Below are positions 7,518 through 15,676 of a DNA stretch of 64,000 nt, one piece after another. Source of the stretch: Roseovarius indicus (GTDB lineage Bacteria > Pseudomonadota > Alphaproteobacteria > Rhodobacterales > Rhodobacteraceae); contig NZ_CP031598.1 in the NCBI RefSeq assembly GCF_008728195.1, positions 930,001 to 994,000 on the forward strand. The letters run 5' to 3'. Positions within the stretch are counted from its first letter, which is position 1; the number at the start of each line of letters is the position of its first letter. The notes below the pieces were generated by a model, which saw nothing but the letters and a program-made list of their open reading frames with translations, searched no databases and had not been told where the DNA came from. A program made the position numbers and the translations under genes.

Positions 7518-8060
7518 ATGAACCGCGCCGTCCGAGACGCCAAGACGCCCGAGCAGATGGGGCATGCCATCAGGGATTCCTATGCGGAGGAACGGATCGC
7601 GCATTTGCTGCGGCTCTGTGCGCGGGGGTTCAACCGGACGCTGGCGCGGCAGCTGGCCGAGCATGACATTTCGTTCGGTCAATGGGTGTTCCTGCGGCTG
7701 TTGTGGAAGCAGGAGGGGCTGACGCAGCGGGAGCTGAGCGAGCAGGCCAACCTGACGGAGCCGACGGTGCATACGGCGCTGGCGAAGCTCGAGAAGCTGA
7801 ATATCGTGACCCGCCGGACGCAGGACGGGAACCGGCGCAAGCAGCATGTCTACCTGACGGAACGGGGCCGGTCGCTTCAGAAGGTGCTGGAGCCCTTGGC
7901 CGTGGAGGCCAACGAGTCGGGTCTGGCCGGGCTTGACGCCGAGGACCGGCGGCGTCTGCAGGACATGCTTCTGACCATTCTCGGGAACCTCACGCGGGAA
8001 GAGGCCGAGGCCGAGGCGCTGGGGCTGAAGGTGCCGCCGACGCGGGGCTTCGGGGTCTGA
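7518..8060 (+). CDS. MarR-family transcriptional regulator
   Basis: A 180-residue winged-helix regulator. The recognition-helix region is LTQRELSEQANLTEPTVHTALAKLE, followed by the wing (TRRTQDGNRRKQHVYLTERG) and a dimerisation helix. Family members are usually repressors released by small aromatic ligands. It is divergent from the thiamine-diphosphate enzyme and lies next to the phthalate genes. A 12-bp palindrome repeated at four nearby promoters is its likely operator, and phthalate or a metabolite its likely ligand (inference). The ATG at 7518 is preceded by GAGG at a suitable distance. It is convergent with the gene at 8066-8521, with only five bases between. Confidence 0.88.
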   Translation: MNRAVRDAKTPEQMGHAIRDSYAEERIAHLLRLCARGFNRTLARQLAEHDISFGQWVFLRLLWKQEGLTQRELSEQANLTEPTVHTALAKLEKLNIVTRRTQDGNRRKQHVYLTERGRSLQKVLEPLAVEANESGLAGLDAEDRRRLQDMLLTILGNLTREEAEAEALGLKVPPTRGFGV

Positions 8061-8065
8061 TCCGG

Positions 8066-8521
8066 CTAGAGCTCTGACAGGCGGGCGCGCAGGGTTTCCA
8101 TCGGGACGATCTCGCGCAGGGGCATGTCGGCATCGGTTGCCGGCGGGGCGACCGAGAGGCCCTCGCCATCCCATGTCCACCAGTAGACGATGTCACCCGC
8201 CTTGTTGCGGATCGGCACGCGGAAGGTCGGGTAGTCGCGGCAGCCCTCGGGGATGTCGGCGCGGCCGATGACCGAGGTGGTTTCCGGGTTTTCGGCGAGG
8301 CTGCGGGACAGCTCGACCATGGCGGCGAAGGCGGTCTTTCCGGCGGCGATGGTGTCGGGGTCGGTGCCGTCGCCCGGGTGGATGGCGCGGATCACGTCGG
8401 GGTAGGGCGCGCGGGCGTGGGTGACCTGCAGGTGGCGGGTGCCCGAGGGGGTTTCGATGGCGACGATATCCCCGGGGGCGAGCTTGACGGTCGGGGGTGT
8501 CTCGGCGGTCTGATCGGTCAT
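8066..8521 (-). CDS. Conserved-looking hypothetical protein of the phthalate operon
   Basis: A 151-residue soluble protein without signal peptide or membrane segment that I do not recognise. The first half resembles a small beta-barrel (PGDIVAIETPSGTRHLQVTHA). The second half holds a stretch PTFRVPIRNKAGDIVYWWTWDGEG. It is the last gene of the minus-strand operon, seven bases behind the decarboxylase gene, so an accessory role in phthalate metabolism is the simplest reading. No catalytic motif is visible. Confidence 0.75.
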   Translation of the reverse strand: MTDQTAETPPTVKLAPGDIVAIETPSGTRHLQVTHARAPYPDVIRAIHPGDGTDPDTIAAGKTAFAAMVELSRSLAENPETTSVIGRADIPEGCRDYPTFRVPIRNKAGDIVYWWTWDGEGLSVAPPATDADMPLREIVPMETLRARLSEL

Positions 8522-8528
8522 GGTGTCC

Positions 8529-9518
8529 TCACAGGGAATAGGCTTCGAAGGTCGCCGGGTGGAAGAGTTCCTCGACGCTCAGGCGGCGGGGGGAAAGGCC
8601 CTGGCGGTGGTGGATGTCGACGAAGGCTTCGAGCACCTTCTCGTTGCCCGGGACGCCGTAGGTCCAGATCTGGGGGCCGATGAGGCGGCGGGCGGCGGAG
8701 AGGGTGTCTTCGACGAAGGGCATGGTGACCTTGGTGGCCGAGGTGTCGGCCAGCGCGGTTTCGGCCATGCGCTTCGACTCGGTGAAGGCCTTGAGCAGGG
8801 CGCCGGGGAGCCAGGGGTGGGTGTCGGCGAGGTGGCGGCGGATGCCCAGCACGTGCATGATCGGGAAGATGCCGGTGCGCTCGAAATGCTCGGAGGCGGC
8901 GGTGATGCCGTCTGCGAAGAGGCGGCCGACCTGGGGGTGGCCCTCGTCGAAGCAGTTGAGGGCGCGGGGGCCGATATAGCCGTCGATCTCGCCGGCGCGG
9001 AGCATGCCGTCGAGGGTCTTGTCCTCGGGGGCGGCGGTGATGGTGACGTCGTCGGGGACGTTGACCTTGATCTTCTCGGGGCGGCCGGGGGCGTGCATGC
9101 CGCCGCGGACCCATTCGATTTCCGACTGGTGGACGCCGTAGCCTTCGAGGATGCCGCGGGCCCAGACATTGGCGGTGAGCTGCCATTCGGCGATGCCGAT
9201 GCGCTTGCCCTTGAGGTCTTGCGGTTTCTCGATGCCCTTGTCGGTGCGGATGTAGATGGAGGAGTGGCGGAAGGCGCGCGACAGGAACACCGGCACGGCG
9301 ATGTAGGGCGCGTCGCCCTGGGCCACCTTCACGCAGTAGGAGGAGAAGGAAAGCTCTGAGATGTCGAAGGCTTGATGGCGGAAGGCGCGGAAGAACATCT
9401 CTTCCGGCGAGAGAAGCTGGGTGACCGGCGAGACGCCGTCGATCTTGACGCGGCCGTCGTGGATCGGGCGGGTGCGGTCGTAGTCTCCCATGGCGATGGA
9501 CAGGGTCAAATCAGGCAA
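8529..9518 (-). CDS. pht5: 4,5-dihydroxyphthalate decarboxylase-like protein
   Basis: A 329-residue protein of the family that decarboxylates 4,5-dihydroxyphthalate to protocatechuate. The family shares the fold of periplasmic binding proteins, so automatic annotation may call it an ABC substrate-binding protein. There is no signal peptide here (the start is MPDLTLSIAMGDYDRT), which favours a cytoplasmic enzyme. Supporting motifs are the DLKGKRIGIAEWQLTANVW stretch and YIGPRALNCF. It overlaps the upstream dehydrogenase gene by eight bases. Its product is the substrate of PcaGH, encoded about 5 kb away. Confidence 0.83.
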   Translation of the reverse strand: MPDLTLSIAMGDYDRTRPIHDGRVKIDGVSPVTQLLSPEEMFFRAFRHQAFDISELSFSSYCVKVAQGDAPYIAVPVFLSRAFRHSSIYIRTDKGIEKPQDLKGKRIGIAEWQLTANVWARGILEGYGVHQSEIEWVRGGMHAPGRPEKIKVNVPDDVTITAAPEDKTLDGMLRAGEIDGYIGPRALNCFDEGHPQVGRLFADGITAASEHFERTGIFPIMHVLGIRRHLADTHPWLPGALLKAFTESKRMAETALADTSATKVTMPFVEDTLSAARRLIGPQIWTYGVPGNEKVLEAFVDIHHRQGLSPRRLSVEELFHPATFEAYSL

Positions 9519-10710
9519 CGGGCTCTTCCTTGCTTTGGTGTTGGGTCTGGCTTTTCAGGCCGACGAAGGCGCCGGTTTCGGCGCTTTCGAGGATGGCGTG
9601 GCAGATCTCGAGGCTGGCGCGGCCCCAGCCGCCGCTTTGGGCGGGGGGCTGGCCGCTGCGGATCGCGTGATAGAGCCCTTCGAGCACCGCCGCGCGGGGC
9701 GAGGGCTCGGGCGGGGCGGGGATGAAGTCTTTCTCGGTATCGCCCCAGATCTCGATCCCCTTGGGGGTGAGGCGCAGGTCGGCGCGGTCGCAGCTGACGA
9801 TGACGGGGCCGAAATGCTCGGCATGGGGCGCGAGGGGCGGGGCCTCGGAGGCGCCGTAGGTGCGGGTGGATTTGAGGCCCGCTTCTTCCTCGGGTGAGGA
9901 GACGGTGGCGAGCGCCTTGCGGGCCTTGCCATAGGCGGCGGGATCCTTGGCGGTGCCAAGCTCGCCAATGTCATCCTGCAGCACGTCGCTGTCGTAATGA
10001 GCATAGCCGGAATAGGTGATCGAGGCGAAGGCGCCGCCCTCGAAGCCGATGAGCGCGGAATAGGCGCCCTCGGTGGGGCGGTCGGGATCCCACGCGCCGG
10101 TCATGGCGGCGACATGGGTGGCGCGGGTGCCCATCAGCAGGCGGATCACGTCGACCTGGTGGACCGCCTGGCTGAAGATCACGCCGCCACCCTGGGCGGT
10201 GTCGAGCTCTTCCGGGCGGCGCGGGCGATAGAGGAAATCGGTGTAGTTCAGCCCGTGGATCATGCGGACCTTGCCGAAGCGGCCGGAGGCGATCATCTCC
10301 CGGGCCGCGAGGACCGGTTGGTCGAAGCTGTGGCTGGGGCCGGTGATGAGATGGACGCCGGCGGCATCGCATGCCTCGACGATGGCGTCGGCATCGGCCA
10401 TCGAGACGGCGAGGGGCTTGTCGATCAGCAGGTGCTTGCCGCCCTTCGCCAGTATGGTGGCGTGGTCGCGGTGCATCTGGTGGGGCGTGGCGATGTAGAC
10501 CGCCTCGACATCCGGGTCGGCGGCGAGGTCTTCGATGGTCGCATGGGCATTGCCGCCGAACTCGGCGGTAAACGCCGAGCGGCTGGCCTCGCGCGGGGCG
10601 GCGCAGGCGGTGACGGCCACGTGCGGATCGACGCGCAGGCTGGGCAGGGTCAGCATGAACCCCCGCCCGAGCCCGGCGATGCCAAGCCGGATGGGATCAG
10701 TAATCGACAA
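9511..10710 (-). CDS. pht4: Phthalate 4,5-cis-dihydrodiol dehydrogenase-like (Gfo/Idh/MocA family)
   Basis: A 399-residue NAD(P)-dependent oxidoreductase. The N-terminal Rossmann domain starts RLGIAGLGRG, and the family motif DKPLA appears in HLLIDKPLAVSM. The C-terminal alpha/beta domain contains GGGVIFSQAVHQVD. Phthalate dihydrodiol dehydrogenases of proteobacteria (Pht4) belong to this family, and the neighbours (reductase, oxygenase, decarboxylase) fit this role. The gene overlaps the reductase gene by 14 bases and the decarboxylase gene by 8, so the three are one transcript. A sugar dehydrogenase would be the family alternative but does not fit the context. Confidence 0.83.
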   Translation of the reverse strand: MSITDPIRLGIAGLGRGFMLTLPSLRVDPHVAVTACAAPREASRSAFTAEFGGNAHATIEDLAADPDVEAVYIATPHQMHRDHATILAKGGKHLLIDKPLAVSMADADAIVEACDAAGVHLITGPSHSFDQPVLAAREMIASGRFGKVRMIHGLNYTDFLYRPRRPEELDTAQGGGVIFSQAVHQVDVIRLLMGTRATHVAAMTGAWDPDRPTEGAYSALIGFEGGAFASITYSGYAHYDSDVLQDDIGELGTAKDPAAYGKARKALATVSSPEEEAGLKSTRTYGASEAPPLAPHAEHFGPVIVSCDRADLRLTPKGIEIWGDTEKDFIPAPPEPSPRAAVLEGLYHAIRSGQPPAQSGGWGRASLEICHAILESAETGAFVGLKSQTQHQSKEEPVA

Positions 10711-11641
10711 CGAGATCCCCGCTTTTCGCCCGCGAGACGCATATCATGATGTGATCGTCTTTCTCTTCGTCCATCAGCACGAGGTCGCGGTGGTCGGCCT
10801 CGCCCTCGATCAGCTTGCACTTGCAGGTGCCGCAGGTGCCGCTTTCGCAGGAGCTGACCGTGGCCTCGCCCGCGTCGCGCAGGGCCTCGAGGATGGTGCG
10901 GTCGGCGGGCACTTCGATGGTGCGGCCGGTGCTGGCGATGGTGACGTTGAAGGCGACATCGTCTTCGCGGACGGCGTCGACGGCGCTGAAATCCTCGAAA
11001 TGAACGCGGCCTTCCGTCCAGTGGCCGGAGATGGCCTTGATCTCTTCCATCAGGGGGGCGGGGCCGCAGCAATAGACATGCTCGGAGCCCGGCTCTTCGA
11101 AGTGATCCCAGAAGTCGTAGAAGTTGTCGAGATCGCCATTGTCGTGATGGATGATCGCGCCCGGGAATTTCTTGCATTCCTGGAGGTAGGCCGTCTCTTC
11201 CTCGGAGCGGGTGCAGTAGATCAGCTTGAACGACTTGCCTTCCTCGGAGAGCTTGCGGGCCATCGACAGGATCGGCGTGATGCCGATGCCGCCGCCGATG
11301 AGCAGGTACTTGGACGCCTTCACCAGCTCGAATTCGTTTTCGGGCGGGTCGACCTCGAGTTCGGTGCCGACCTGCGCCTTGTCGTGCATGGAAGCGGAAC
11401 CGCCGCGCGATTCGGCCTCGCGCTTGACGGCGATCACGTATTCCTCGGGCGCTTCGCCGTCGTTCAAAAGCGAGTAGCGGCGCATCGCGCCGTCGGGCGT
11501 CTGGACGGTGATGTGCGCGCCCGGCGTGAACGGGGGCAAGTCGCCGCCGTCTTCGCTTTGCAGCGTGAACTCACAAATGTCCTTTGTGAGCTCTTCTCGC
11601 GCAACAACCTTCAATTTCATCCGGTCTTCGGGAAGTTTCAT
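10697..11641 (-). CDS. pht2: Phthalate dioxygenase reductase-like, FMN and plant-type [2Fe-2S]
   Basis: A 314-residue electron-transfer protein that passes electrons from NADH through flavin and [2Fe-2S] to the Rieske oxygenase. Order: flavin-binding barrel (RRYSLLN at 54-60), NAD domain (GGGIGITPILSMA, about 117-128; YCCGP at 190-194), then a C-terminal ferredoxin domain with C265, C270, C273 and C301. This FMN-NAD-ferredoxin order is that of the phthalate dioxygenase reductase family. AGAGGG lies six bases before the ATG at 11641, which supports that start over Met8. First gene of the minus-strand operon, divergent from the oxygenase. Confidence 0.9.
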   Translation of the reverse strand: MKLPEDRMKLKVVAREELTKDICEFTLQSEDGGDLPPFTPGAHITVQTPDGAMRRYSLLNDGEAPEEYVIAVKREAESRGGSASMHDKAQVGTELEVDPPENEFELVKASKYLLIGGGIGITPILSMARKLSEEGKSFKLIYCTRSEEETAYLQECKKFPGAIIHHDNGDLDNFYDFWDHFEEPGSEHVYCCGPAPLMEEIKAISGHWTEGRVHFEDFSAVDAVREDDVAFNVTIASTGRTIEVPADRTILEALRDAGEATVSSCESGTCGTCKCKLIEGEADHRDLVLMDEEKDDHIMICVSRAKSGDLVVDY

Positions 11642-11678
11642 TGCTTACCCTCTTGTCATACCCTTGGTCAGTTTGATA

Positions 11679-11690
11679 TTAGATATCTAA
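11679..11690. promoter_or_regulatory. Palindromic operator TTAGATATCTAA between reductase and oxygenase genes
   Basis: A perfect 12-bp palindrome in the 120-base divergent gap. The identical 12-mer occurs at 13099. Position suggests that one bound dimer controls both the reductase operon and the oxygenase gene. Confidence 0.65.
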
Positions 11691-11761
11691 GTAGAACGTC
11701 AAGCCATTGCGCCCACCTTTCCTTTCGTGCGGCGCCGGTTGGCAAACATGGAGGGCAACTC

Positions 11762-13045
11762 ATGCTGAATGCCGAAGAGAATGATCTGCTGACCCTGGTG
11801 GAAAATGATGCGCCCATGGCGAAGCTTATGCGCCAGCACTGGACGCCCGTTTGCCTTTCGGAAGAGGTGGCCGAGCCCGATGGCACGCCGCTTCGGGTGG
11901 AGGCGATCGGCCGGAATTACGTGTGTTTCCGCGACACGGACGGGCGAATCGGGTTGCTGGACGAGCTGTGCCCGCACCGGAAAGCCTCGCTGGTCTATGG
12001 CCGGAACGAGGATTGCGGGCTGCGCTGCCTGTATCACGGGTGGAAATTCGACGTTGAGGGCAATTGCGTTGCGATGTCGTCGGAGCCCGAGGAATCGCCC
12101 CTGCATGGCAAGGTGAAGCACGTGGCCTATCCGGTGCAGGAATGGGGCGGGTTCGTCTGGGCGTTCCTGGACACCGAGCGCGAGGCGCCGGAATTCCAGC
12201 CGCCGGCCTTTGCGCCGACCGAGGATACGCCGGTTTCGATTCTGAAGATCCGCATCCCGGCGAACTGGGCGCAGATCACGGAAGGGCAGATCGACAGTGC
12301 GCATTCGTCGTCGCTCCATTCGTCGGACATGAAGCCGGCGCGGGTGAAGGGGGCGTCGGCCGACGAGAAATCGTGGTACCGGCCGTCGACAGACAAGTCG
12401 CCCCGGATGCAGACGCAGACCACGTCTTACGGGTTTCACTATGCCGCGATCCGGAAGCCGATCAAGAATGCCGGCACGCATAACTACCTGCGGATCACCG
12501 AGTATATCGCGCCCTACACGTCGCTCATTCCGCCGAACAACAATTACAACGTGGCGACGGTGATCGTGCCGATCAGCGACGAGGAATCCTATTTCCACTT
12601 CATCGCCTGGGGCGGGCAGCAATGCCCCTCGACCGAGGAGTGGAGGAAGTTCGCCCATACGCAGCCGGGGATCGACCTGGACGACAAGTGGCGGTCGAAG
12701 CGGACGCTGGAGAACGATTTCCTGCAGGACCGGCAGATGATGAAGCTGGGCAATTTCACCGGCGTTCTGGGCATCCCGAACCAGGATATCGTGATGTGGG
12801 TGTCGATGGGCGCCCGGGTCGACCGGTCGTCCGACCTGCTGGGCGCGTCGGACCTGGCGATCGTGGAGTTCCGGCGGCTGATGAGCGATGCCGCGCGGCG
12901 TGTGGCCGAGGGCGGTGTGGCGATCGGTACGGAAGAGCCGCGGGTGCCGCATGCGTCGATCTCGTCGAAGGAAGGTGTGTATTCGAAGGAGATCGACTGG
13001 CGGAAGCTGGGCACCGAGGACGAGAAGGTGGAAGCCGCGGAGTGA
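11762..13045 (+). CDS. pht3: Phthalate 4,5-dioxygenase oxygenase subunit, Rieske type
   Basis: Terminal ring-hydroxylating oxygenase, 427 residues. The Rieske [2Fe-2S] ligands are C70 and H72 (CPHR) and C89 and H92 (CLYHGW). The mononuclear iron site is visible as D178, H181 and H186 in EGQIDSAHSSSLHSSD. The absence of a separate beta-subunit gene fits the phthalate dioxygenase class (homomeric, two-component with a reductase). GGAGGG six bases upstream supports the ATG at 11762. It is divergent from its reductase. Closely related oxygenases act on other aryl carboxylates; phthalate is preferred because dihydrodiol dehydrogenase and decarboxylase genes stand beside it. Confidence 0.88.
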   Translation: MLNAEENDLLTLVENDAPMAKLMRQHWTPVCLSEEVAEPDGTPLRVEAIGRNYVCFRDTDGRIGLLDELCPHRKASLVYGRNEDCGLRCLYHGWKFDVEGNCVAMSSEPEESPLHGKVKHVAYPVQEWGGFVWAFLDTEREAPEFQPPAFAPTEDTPVSILKIRIPANWAQITEGQIDSAHSSSLHSSDMKPARVKGASADEKSWYRPSTDKSPRMQTQTTSYGFHYAAIRKPIKNAGTHNYLRITEYIAPYTSLIPPNNNYNVATVIVPISDEESYFHFIAWGGQQCPSTEEWRKFAHTQPGIDLDDKWRSKRTLENDFLQDRQMMKLGNFTGVLGIPNQDIVMWVSMGARVDRSSDLLGASDLAIVEFRRLMSDAARRVAEGGVAIGTEEPRVPHASISSKEGVYSKEIDWRKLGTEDEKVEAAE

Positions 13046-13098
13046 CGCGGAAGGCGTCTAAAGTGACTTGACGGAATGTCGCACCGTCTGAATAGATA

Positions 13099-13110
13099 TT
13101 AGATATCTAA
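13099..13110. promoter_or_regulatory. Palindromic operator TTAGATATCTAA before the aldehyde dehydrogenase operon
   Basis: Identical to the site at 11679. TTGACG at 13068-13073 and an AT-rich TAGATA at 13093-13098 could serve as -35 and -10 elements, although the 19-bp spacing is long. The operator follows immediately, which fits repression of the dehydrogenase-TAXI transporter operon. Confidence 0.6.
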
Positions 13111-13168
13111 AAATAGGATCCGGGGCGGGGCAGGAGGGTGTCCCGCAACCCGGACCAAGGGAGGAAAT

Positions 13169-14644
13169 ATGCCTAAGGACGATCCAAAGGCAGGCGCCGC
13201 CTCGCTTCCGCATGTTCCCACGGAACAGTTCATCGCGGGCGAATGGCGCAAGGGAGGGGGCGCCGAGAGGGCGGTCACGTCGCCGGGCGACGGCCGTCAC
13301 CTGGCCACCATTCACGATGCAACCGAAGCGGATCTGGACGATGCCGTTGCCGCCGCGGCCAGGGCGCAGGCCGAGTGGGCCGATGCCGGGCCGGTGGCAC
13401 GGGGCAAGGCGCTGAAGGCGGCGGCGCAGAGGCTCAGGGACAATATCGAGGACCTGGCGCTGATCGATGCGCTGGATTGCGGCAACCCGCTTCAGGGCAT
13501 GAAGTTCGACGTGGGTCTCGGCACGACGCTGATGGAGTATTTCGCGGGCCTGACCAGCGAGGTGAAGGGCGAGACCATTCCGCAGGTTGCGGGCAAGCTG
13601 ACCTACGTGACGCCGCAGCCGATTGGCGTGGTGGCGCGGCTGGTGCCTTTCAACCATCCGTTCATGTTCGCCTGTGCCAAGATTGCCGCGCCGCTGGCGG
13701 CGGGGAATGCCGTTATTCTGAAGCCGTCGGAAGAGACGCCGCTTGCGGCGCTCAGGATGGCCGAGATCATTGCCGACCTGTTTCCCAAGGGCCTGTTGTC
13801 GGTGGTGACCGGTGCGGCCGGGCTGGGGGCGGCGATCTGCGGGCACAAGGGCATCGGTGCGGTGGGCCTGATCGGGTCGGTGACGACGGGCCGGGCCGTG
13901 GTGAAGGGCGGGGCGGATACGCTCAAGCGCACCCAGCTGGAGCTTGGCGGGAAGAACGCGCTGGTCATTTGCGAGGATGCCGACGTGGCGCGCGCCGTGC
14001 AGGGCGCGGTGAAGGGCATGAACCTTGGCTGGACGGCGGGGCAATCCTGTGGGTCGACCAGCCGGGTGCTGGTGCATGAAAGCCATTACGACCGGGTGGT
14101 CGAGGAGATCGCCAAGGCGTTCGACGCGGTGAAGCTTGGCGATCCGGCGCTTGAGACGACGCAGATGGGCTGCATGTCGACCAGCGCGCAATATGACAAG
14201 GTCTGCGGCTTCATCGAGCGGGCGAAGGCCTCGGGCGCGCGGATCGCGGCGGGTGGCGCGCCGGAGGGCGTGCCGGAAGAGGGGCTTTTCGTGCGCCCGA
14301 CGCTGGTTTGCGACGTCGATGCGGATGCCGAGGTGGCCCGCGAGGAGATCTTCGGCCCGGTTCTGACCATTCTGAAATGGCGGGACGAGGCGGAGATGCT
14401 GAGCATCGTCAACGGTCTGGACGTGGGGCTGACCGCCTCGATCTGGACGCAGGACCTGAATACCGCGATGCGCCTCTCGGGGCGGATCGAGGCGGGGTAT
14501 GTCTGGATCAACGATGCCAGCGATCACTATCTTGGCGCGCCGTTCGGCGGCGTGAAGCAATCCGGCATAGGCCGGGAAGAATGCCTGGGCGAAATGCTCG
14601 CATATACCGAAAACAAGACGGTAACGGTCGTCGTCCCCCAATAA
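13169..14644 (+). CDS. Aldehyde dehydrogenase (NAD(P)+)
   Basis: A 491-residue member of the aldehyde dehydrogenase superfamily, oxidising an aldehyde to the acid. General base E259 (QLELGGKN) and nucleophile C294 (GQSCGS) are in place, together with the PFNHP region and the EEIFGPVL motif. The gene starts an operon with a TAXI-TRAP importer. Together with the thiamine-diphosphate enzyme it could turn an aryl 2-oxo acid into the acid via the aldehyde, as in mandelate degradation, but the substrate is unknown. GGGAGGA lies upstream of the ATG at 13169. Confidence 0.9.
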   Translation: MPKDDPKAGAASLPHVPTEQFIAGEWRKGGGAERAVTSPGDGRHLATIHDATEADLDDAVAAAARAQAEWADAGPVARGKALKAAAQRLRDNIEDLALIDALDCGNPLQGMKFDVGLGTTLMEYFAGLTSEVKGETIPQVAGKLTYVTPQPIGVVARLVPFNHPFMFACAKIAAPLAAGNAVILKPSEETPLAALRMAEIIADLFPKGLLSVVTGAAGLGAAICGHKGIGAVGLIGSVTTGRAVVKGGADTLKRTQLELGGKNALVICEDADVARAVQGAVKGMNLGWTAGQSCGSTSRVLVHESHYDRVVEEIAKAFDAVKLGDPALETTQMGCMSTSAQYDKVCGFIERAKASGARIAAGGAPEGVPEEGLFVRPTLVCDVDADAEVAREEIFGPVLTILKWRDEAEMLSIVNGLDVGLTASIWTQDLNTAMRLSGRIEAGYVWINDASDHYLGAPFGGVKQSGIGREECLGEMLAYTENKTVTVVVPQ

Positions 14645-14692
14645 CCAGGCATAGAGGACGGCCGGCAAAAAAGATCTCAAAGGGAGGAAAAC

Positions 14693-15676
14693 ATGAGATT
14701 CAAATCACTCGCACTTGCGCTTGGCCTGGCTGTGTCCGCCACGGCCGGGCAAGCCCAGAGCGTCGACGTGACGCTGTCGGGCGGCAACCCCGGCGGCCTG
14801 TGGTCGCTGCTTGGTGCCGGCATGGACCGGGCGGCCAAGGCCAACGACCCCGATTCCGTGATCACCTACCAGGCGACCGGCGGCGGCTTTGCCAATATCG
14901 GCCTGCTGGCCGCGAACCGCACCGACCTTGGGCTCGTGCATGACGCCGAGATCCAGCTGGCCCTTTCGGGGCAGGAGCCGTTCAGCGCGCCGGTCGAGAA
15001 CATGCAGGCCATCGGCTACATGTATAACTGGGCGCCGATGCATTTCTTCCTCAACAGCAAGATGGCCGAGGAATACGACATCGACAGCCTTGACGACATT
15101 GCCAGCTCGGGCGCGCCGATCACCATCGGGATCAATCGCTCGGGCAACATCACCGGCAACGTGGCGCTGTTCATGCTGGAAGCGGCCGGGCTGGACGAGG
15201 CGACGCTGGAATCGAATGGCGGCTCCTTCGTGCGGGCCGGGGCGAACGAGCAGGGCGACCTGATGCAGGACGGCCGGATCGACATGGCCACCAACGGTAT
15301 CTTCATCGGTCACGCGTCGTTCCGGGCGATCGACGAGAACACCGACGTGGTACTGCTGGAAATCCCGCAGGACGTGATCGAGGCGACCAACAAGGAATTC
15401 GGTACCTCGGCCTACACGATCCCGGCGGGCAGCTATTCGAACCAGGACGCGGACATCAACACGATGGCGCTGGGTGCGATGGTGGTGACGACCGACCAGA
15501 TGGAAGACGCGGTGGCCGAGGCGCTGGCGAAGGCCTTCCTCGAGAATATCGACGAGATCCGGGGCGTTCACGGTGCCATGAAGCAGCTGACGCCGGAACT
15601 GATGGTCAGCCAGACGGTGCTGCCGTTCCACCCCGGCGCGGAGAAGGTCTACAAGGACGCGGGGCTGATTGAGTGA
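14693..15676 (+). CDS. TAXI-family TRAP transporter substrate-binding protein
   Basis: Periplasmic receptor of 327 residues with a signal peptide (cleavage near GQAQS, about residue 21). It has the TAXI-type start VDVTLSGGNPGGLWSLLGAG. It delivers the ligand to the fused permease encoded next, whose GTG overlaps this gene's stop. The location behind the aldehyde dehydrogenase and a MarR-type operator suggests uptake of phthalate or of the precursor handled by the dehydrogenase; this is inferred from context. Confidence 0.88.
   Translation: MRFKSLALALGLAVSATAGQAQSVDVTLSGGNPGGLWSLLGAGMDRAAKANDPDSVITYQATGGGFANIGLLAANRTDLGLVHDAEIQLALSGQEPFSAPVENMQAIGYMYNWAPMHFFLNSKMAEEYDIDSLDDIASSGAPITIGINRSGNITGNVALFMLEAAGLDEATLESNGGSFVRAGANEQGDLMQDGRIDMATNGIFIGHASFRAIDENTDVVLLEIPQDVIEATNKEFGTSAYTIPAGSYSNQDADINTMALGAMVVTTDQMEDAVAEALAKAFLENIDEIRGVHGAMKQLTPELMVSQTVLPFHPGAEKVYKDAGLIE

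Noticed and set aside
10535..11761. N-terminal extension of the Rieske oxygenase frame
   Set aside because: It would cover the divergent reductase and dehydrogenase genes. The ribosome-binding site and family N-terminus place the start at 11762.
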